A DNA stretch of 64,000 nucleotides from SFHK01 sp045538305 (lineage in GTDB: Bacteria > Bacillota > Clostridia > Christensenellales > Aristaeellaceae). The translations under genes and the position numbers were made by a program. Below, piece after piece: positions 59,925-64,000 of this stretch. The stretch covers positions 7,344-71,343 of the forward strand of contig JAZSRC010000046.1 of NCBI GenBank assembly GCA_045538305.1, in the 5' to 3' direction. The notes under the pieces are model-generated. The model searched no databases and had not been told where the DNA came from. It saw only the letters and a program-made list of their open reading frames with translations. The first letter of the stretch is position 1; each line of letters begins with the position of its first letter.

Positions 59925-60857
59925 CTATTTTTGAAGGCAGTTTTCTATAAAGGTACGGGAAACGCGTTCGTAGCGGGGCGTGTCTTCCATGCAGGAAAGG
60001 GCATGTCCGGCGTTCGGAAAGATTTCCAGCTGAATGATGTCGGGATTTGCCTGATGAATCCGGCGGCTCATGTCGCACGGAACAAACCGATCGTCTTCAC
60101 CGTGAATAATCAATATCGGATAGCGCGATTTTTTTACTTCCTCGGGAATTTGTATGTCTGTTAACTGGAAGCCACCCAGAAGGCGGGCGCTGGCTCTTAT
60201 AAACGGCATGGAGAGCGCAGGCGGGAAACCGATTTCTGCGCTTACTTTGCGTATGATATCAATGGGAGAGGAATACGGGCAATCGGCGATTATACCGACT
60301 ACGCCGGGCATGTCAAATGCAGAGGCCATCAATACCGTTGAAGCGCCCATGGAAACGCCTGATAAGAAGATTTTTGTATTTCGTCCAAATCGGTTATAGA
60401 CATATTCAGCCCAAAGCTTAGCGTCGTTTCTTTCGAGGATTCCGAAGGTGATGCTTCTGCCGTCGCTTTTCCCCGACGACCGCTGATCGACAATCAAGGA
60501 GTTATACCCGGCTTCACGTATGATTTTATTGCCGCTGCAGAAATCGCGCGTGCCGGTTGCGCGGTAGCCGTGAAACTGAATGTGTACGGGTGCGCCGTCT
60601 GTAACGTGATAATACCGGCCAAACAACATGAGCCCATCGGAAGATGTGATGGAAACAGGCTCATAGGGAATGCTTTCCATCTCATTGATTAATTCGTTTG
60701 CGCGTCCGGAAATTTTATCGTATTGTTCGCCCGAAGGGAGCTCCATCGGCGAATTCTTTTGTTTTTTGGAGACAAAGAAAGTTACCCGATATGCGTAAAG
60801 CAGGAAAAAAACAGAAACAACGACAATAAGGATAAATATAATAAGTGCGATATACAT
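59925..60857 (-). CDS. Membrane-anchored alpha/beta hydrolase
   Basis: 310 aa. N-terminal membrane helix (ALIIFILIVVVSVFFLLYAY), then a hydrolase fold: oxyanion strand IQFHGYRATG, nucleophile Ser in GVSMGAS, Asp in IHGEDDRFVP, His in PNAGHALS. The catalytic triad is complete. Members of this BAAT/prolyl-oligopeptidase-like group are esterases or peptidases; substrate unknown. The fold probably lies outside the cell. Ends with TAG 15 nt before the macro-domain ATG. Confidence 0.9.
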   Translation of the reverse strand: MYIALIIFILIVVVSVFFLLYAYRVTFFVSKKQKNSPMELPSGEQYDKISGRANELINEMESIPYEPVSITSSDGLMLFGRYYHVTDGAPVHIQFHGYRATGTRDFCSGNKIIREAGYNSLIVDQRSSGKSDGRSITFGILERNDAKLWAEYVYNRFGRNTKIFLSGVSMGASTVLMASAFDMPGVVGIIADCPYSSPIDIIRKVSAEIGFPPALSMPFIRASARLLGGFQLTDIQIPEEVKKSRYPILIIHGEDDRFVPCDMSRRIHQANPDIIQLEIFPNAGHALSCMEDTPRYERVSRTFIENCLQK

Positions 60858-60877
60858 GAAAACCTCCGATTGGCTGT

Positions 60878-61990
60878 TTAGTCGGGTATCCGGGAAATCA
60901 GGAATACGTAGGTTCGCTTATCGGCCGGATCGTACGCACAGGTGATTTCTGTGCTTTCTGTGATCCATATTCCTGCGCGATCAATGGACGGTGAAAACGA
61001 GCGCGCATAGCCAACGCTGAATACGTCATTAAGCGCCAGTGCATTTCCGACGTCGCTTGTAAGTATGGAGCATATATTCTGATAGGACAGATCGAACATA
61101 TCTTCGACAAAATAAGAGGCGCAGATCAGCTGATCTTCCTCAAAGAAAAAATTGGCGTAGGCAGTATAACCGCCGAAAAAAGCATCTTTCTCATAAATGG
61201 CATATACGGCGTATTCATCTTCGGCATAATAATGAGATGCTGTTTTTTCGGTAACGCTGTTTCGGGAATCCGACCATTGAATCCCGCCAGGAAGCAAAAA
61301 ACGCGGCGTTTGATCGGAAACCGAAGAGGCGGAAAGGGCAGAGGCGGCGTTTGAAAGATACTCATTCATCCTTTTATAGTGAACAAAGGTCAAAAGCAGT
61401 TCAAATTCTTCGTTTTCATTGGCAAAAAACAGCGCAGAGGCGCCAAACGTTTGATCTACCGACCAGCCCTTTGCGTGGCGTAAGGTATTTATATCTTTTG
61501 CAAGCCCTGAAAGCGATAAGATAAAGTCAGCCTCCTCCTGGGTAAAGGCGGCGGCGTCAAAGGATGAAATTCCAGAAGGGTCAGAAAACAGAATTCTTCC
61601 TTTATCTGAATAAGTGCTGCCAAGCGTTTCCTCAGCCAGCGCCCATACAGAATCTGATGCAGACGACTGGAACAGGGAAAGCAGCGATTTTGTCAGAATC
61701 ACTGACGCCGATACCATGATCGGTTCGCCGTTTTTATTCGAAAGGATCTTTACGTCTGCATAGCGGTTAAGCGCCTTGACAGGCGAGTGTCCATAGGTAA
61801 ACAGAGTACCTCCGAATGCGTTTTCTTCTTTTTCGGTTACTGCAAGCATCGAATTGATCTGTTCGATGGAGGAATTCCATGAAAGCCCCGGCGAAATCAG
61901 GAAAATATTTTCCGCTATTGCGGCGCTTTCAGCACATGCAGACGATGCGATAAGGCAGATGATGGTTAGAAGACAGATAACGTATTTCAT
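60878..61990 (-). CDS. Exported protein of unknown function
   Basis: 370 aa from ATG 61990 (GGAAGG upstream; TTG 62002 is too near to it). Signal peptide MKYVICLLTIICLIASSACAES; the SAC could also be a lipobox. The rest shows two similar halves: SWNSSIEQINSMLAVTEKEEN with FGGTLFTYGHSPV and later IQWSDSRNSVTEKTAS with FGGYTAYANFFFEEDQL, a likely internal duplication of a beta-rich domain. No known family seen. It has the best promoter of the window (62041-62069). Confidence 0.75.
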   Translation of the reverse strand: MKYVICLLTIICLIASSACAESAAIAENIFLISPGLSWNSSIEQINSMLAVTEKEENAFGGTLFTYGHSPVKALNRYADVKILSNKNGEPIMVSASVILTKSLLSLFQSSASDSVWALAEETLGSTYSDKGRILFSDPSGISSFDAAAFTQEEADFILSLSGLAKDINTLRHAKGWSVDQTFGASALFFANENEEFELLLTFVHYKRMNEYLSNAASALSASSVSDQTPRFLLPGGIQWSDSRNSVTEKTASHYYAEDEYAVYAIYEKDAFFGGYTAYANFFFEEDQLICASYFVEDMFDLSYQNICSILTSDVGNALALNDVFSVGYARSFSPSIDRAGIWITESTEITCAYDPADKRTYVFLISRIPD

Positions 61991-62040
61991 GAGAAACCAC
62001 AATTTCCTTCCTGAAAAGATGAACCGGAATTGCCATCATT

Positions 62041-62069
62041 ATTATACAGACGCGAAATGCAGGTGTCAA
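62041..62069 (-). promoter_or_regulatory. Consensus sigma-A promoter of the 60878 gene
   Basis: Minus strand: perfect TTGACA (62069-62064), 17-nt spacer, perfect TATAAT (62046-62041), 51 nt before the ATG. It probably also drives the hydrolase and macro-domain genes. Confidence 0.85.
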
Positions 62070-62131
62070 CGAAATGTGGTTTGAAAAAAATTCGAACGAT
62101 TATGACAAAGTCGTATACGTGGAAACGGAAA

Positions 62132-62175
62132 AGAAAAGCGGCAGAAACTTCCTGAATGGAAGTCTGCCGCTTTTG
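62132..62175 (-). terminator. Terminator of the 62194 gene
   Basis: Minus strand: a long stem, AAAAGCGGCAGACTTCC pairing with GGAAGTTTCTGCCGCTTTT (one bulge, 4-5 nt loop), then CTTTTCC. It starts about 20 nt after the stop codon. Confidence 0.85.
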
Positions 62176-62193
62176 CGATTATGCGCAAAAGGC

Positions 62194-62619
62194 TTATGCA
62201 CCTTCTTCTATGGACTGAATCTCTGCATCGAAGGCGTTTACGCGAATTGCTCCGCCATACATGGTGGAAAAATTGATCTCAGGGTTTCGACCGGCGCGTA
62301 TGCTCATGCTGGCGCCATTCTTACCGGCAAGAATCTGTACATAGGCGTGTCCTGTGATTTCGTAAGACAGGCTTTCACCCGAGCCAAGCTTACCAACCAG
62401 TTCGCCATTTACATAAACCTTATAGCTTCCGAGACTGTTCAGCGCCTGAGCTTCACGGGAAACGGTGAGTGTACGAAGAGCATCCTCGGGAATCGCTTCC
62501 TGTTCGTCTGCTACAATGCCTTCGGATTGACTCTCTTCCACCGTACGCTTTTTGTTAACGGCCATGCGGGACATTAAGATACCGGCAATGATTGCCAGAA
62601 TAATCCCGAAATAATTCAT
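62194..62619 (-). CDS. Small membrane-anchored protein of unknown function
   Basis: 141 aa. One N-terminal helix (FGIILAIIAGILM), an acidic linker (residues 27-45), and a beta-rich domain (YKVYVNGELVGKLGSGESL, then YEITGHAYVQILAG). The V-Y-V-N-G-x-x-V-G-x-L pattern recalls PEGA-like or carbohydrate-binding beta folds, without a firm match. AAGGAGG precedes ATG. Monocistronic between its own extended -10 (TGCTATAAT at 62678-62670) and the terminator. Confidence 0.72.
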   Translation of the reverse strand: MNYFGIILAIIAGILMSRMAVNKKRTVEESQSEGIVADEQEAIPEDALRTLTVSREAQALNSLGSYKVYVNGELVGKLGSGESLSYEITGHAYVQILAGKNGASMSIRAGRNPEINFSTMYGGAIRVNAFDAEIQSIEEGA

Positions 62620-62669
62620 ACGAATGCCTCCTTAAAACGGATTTGTTTCTCTTCAGGAATCTGGTACAG

Positions 62670-62678
62670 ATTATAGCA
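62670..62678 (-). promoter_or_regulatory. Extended -10 promoter of the 62194 gene
   Basis: Minus strand TGCTATAAT (62678-62670), 51 nt before the ATG. No matching -35 at normal spacing. Confidence 0.5.
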
Positions 62679-62746
62679 TATGTCAAACAAAGACTTGAAA
62701 CATGTTTCCGCAGAGACCGACAGAGAAACGGCATACTGCAAATGGC

Positions 62747-63781
62747 TCAATAATGCGCTTCGTACGAATCAATAAGATCAAGCATTGCGCTCCTGAGCTT
62801 TTCCGTCGAAGGCTTGCTTCCATATCCGTCTTTGCCGGTTAAGGTAGTAACGGAGTTGGTTCGGATAGATTTGGGCGGATCAGAACCGTATACAGTTTTG
62901 GTACCGATCAGATTGCCGGTTGCACGGTCAATCAGCTTTATTGAGGCGTAATACTGGAAGGCGTCGCCAACGCTTCCGTAGGTCCCGACCTTTTCTGTGT
63001 TGAGATCGATGGTAATAATTGCCTTTACATCATCACCGCTTTGCGCAAGCATGTCCTTGGGAAGATGCCCTTCATCAACATAGCGGGCTTCATCGTAATC
63101 ATACACTGCATAACGGGTACCGCTATTGCTCTTCAAGCGACGGGGATCGCCGTCTTCGACGATGGCAGCGTGATAATTGGCGTCATGCATTTTATCGGTT
63201 ACGTATACATAACCAATTGAGCCTATGCAAATTACGGCAGCCAATATGAATACCAGCATTGTGGAGGAGCGTTTTTTAAAAGCGTAACTCAGATTGGACT
63301 GTTCTTCAATCTCCAGAATTTTTTCAAGCTTGTCATGCACTTCAAGCGCGTCGTCGTTGCGTACGGAAAGCTTTGCCTTATGTTTGGGACTCCATATACC
63401 GAACAGAAGAAAGAAGCCAAAAATAGCAAGCGGGATGGCAATAAACGCAGATGCAATGCCGGTAAGACCCAGGAAAAGAGATAATGCGATCAGGCCGAGG
63501 GGAATCAGATATAAAAGCGGAGAGGGCGTTTCACTTCCAGAATTCGCTTGGGGGTTGTTCCTCTGGCCGATCTCCTCATTTATACACTGGCGAACCCAGA
63601 GTTCTGCGCTGTCAGCCTCAACATTATGGGCTGTAAGGAAATCGATAAGCGCTTGCTTGTCCTGATTGGTAATCACGTAAACCAATTTCCCGAAAGCTTT
63701 TTGTTCATACTCTTCTTTAATCATGTTTTTCAGCATGAGCTTGACAACGTTTGTTAGACTCTGCTTGTTGACTTCGTACAC
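62747..63781 (-). CDS. Membrane protein of unknown function
   Basis: 344 aa from GTG 63781 (GGGAG 7 nt upstream); the longer frame would start at the transcript start. Residues 1-75 form a small helical domain (LTNVVKLMLKNMIKEEYEQ). Then come a hydrophobic hairpin of two helices (LLYLIPLGLIALSLFLG and AFIAIPLAIFGFFLLFG), a cytoplasmic stretch, a third helix (STMLVFILAAVICIGSIGYVYV), and an outer domain of about 130 residues ending YEAHY. No family recognised. It has its own promoter. Confidence 0.75.
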   Translation of the reverse strand: MYEVNKQSLTNVVKLMLKNMIKEEYEQKAFGKLVYVITNQDKQALIDFLTAHNVEADSAELWVRQCINEEIGQRNNPQANSGSETPSPLLYLIPLGLIALSLFLGLTGIASAFIAIPLAIFGFFLLFGIWSPKHKAKLSVRNDDALEVHDKLEKILEIEEQSNLSYAFKKRSSTMLVFILAAVICIGSIGYVYVTDKMHDANYHAAIVEDGDPRRLKSNSGTRYAVYDYDEARYVDEGHLPKDMLAQSGDDVKAIITIDLNTEKVGTYGSVGDAFQYYASIKLIDRATGNLIGTKTVYGSDPPKSIRTNSVTTLTGKDGYGSKPSTEKLRSAMLDLIDSYEAHY

Positions 63782-63838
63782 GAAAACACTCCCTTTACTC
63801 TGGTATACGACATCTGAAAAGATACGGATATCGCTACC

Positions 63839-63868
63839 ATTATAACACATTTATTGAAGAATGTACAA
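63839..63868 (-). promoter_or_regulatory. Promoter of the 62747 gene
   Basis: Minus strand: TTGTAC (63868-63863), 18-nt spacer, TATAAT (63844-63839), 58 nt before the GTG start. Confidence 0.68.
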
Positions 63869-63960
63869 GCATAAAATGCTGCATATGACATGGTTTTAGT
63901 GTAGAGCTACAATAGATCTTGGAAAAGATGAAAAAAATAAAAGAGATTTGAGAGCCAATC

Positions 63961-64000
63961 TGGTATAGTTAAGTTGCTAGACAAAAACTAAAGAAGGTGG
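63961..64000 (+). promoter_or_regulatory. Extended -10 and ribosome site of a gene beyond the window
   Basis: TGGTATAGT (63961-63969) is an extended -10 on the plus strand, and AGAAGGTGG at 63992-64000 is a likely ribosome site, so a gene probably starts just outside. The stretch 63869-63960 shows nothing else clear. Confidence 0.45.

Overview
The window looks like a chromosomal segment of a low-to-mid GC, spore-forming Firmicute of class Clostridia. The evidence is two T-box leaders (serS, proS), a SpoIVFA/SpoIVFB pair next to the mre/min cell-shape cluster, an L27 gene with the Firmicute N-terminal extension plus its Prp protease gene, AGGAGG-type ribosome sites, and sigma-A-like promoters with 16-18 bp spacers. 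The order or family cannot be fixed from the sequence alone. No rRNA, tRNA, CRISPR array, transposase or prophage was seen.

Layout. 1-415 is the end of a DUF4886-type gene. 493-6223 (minus) is a sugar/polyol ABC operon (binding protein, ATPase, enlarged permease, Gfo/Idh dehydrogenase). 6318-11923 holds a secreted serpin, a DUF5131 protein, a sugar isomerase-like TIM barrel, a large polytopic membrane protein and a MarR regulator. 12010-18485 holds two proteins built from tandem peptidoglycan-binding units, a cysteine-cluster protein, a 56-residue 2[4Fe-4S] ferredoxin and TrmN6. 18492-25452 (minus) is murJ-ruvB-queA-DUF362-glgB, where GlgB is of the eukaryotic GH13_8 type. 25558-28758 contains a membrane-anchored protein, an AlkZ-related protein and T-box-controlled serS. 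28762-32282 (minus) holds a MerR-like protein and an operon of GlcNAc-kinase-like, SIS and ceramidase-like genes.

32354-41997 (minus) is the morphogenesis and sporulation cluster: maf-mreB-mreC-mreD-PBP2-minD-rodA, a terminator, then spoIVFA-spoIVFB. 42126-43250 (plus) is rplU-prp-rpmA with an L21-type leader. 43257-51814 (plus) is a run of eight closely spaced genes: an OGG1-like glycosylase, DUF554, MFS, a QueG-like protein, two TIM barrels, a 2-hydroxyacid dehydrogenase and a GH78 rhamnosidase. 51884-54682 (minus) couples a DUF4867 gene, a small PD-(D/E)XK nuclease-like gene and a SNF2 helicase. 54704-56722 is T-box-controlled proS, followed by a 299-bp hairpin-rich element with about 45-bp terminal inverted repeats. 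57163-63868 carries a membrane zinc-ribbon/HExxH protein, a macro-domain protein, a hydrolase and three unrecognised envelope proteins.

Most notable: an in-frame amber codon inside rpmA; an MreB that lacks the usual ATPase residues yet sits in an intact mre operon; an NlpC/P60-like domain without its catalytic Cys/His; the overlapping nuclease-SNF2 pair; the proS-downstream hairpin element; and the spoIVFA ribosome-binding site built into the rodA terminator. Function calls are read from motifs by eye, without database searches.
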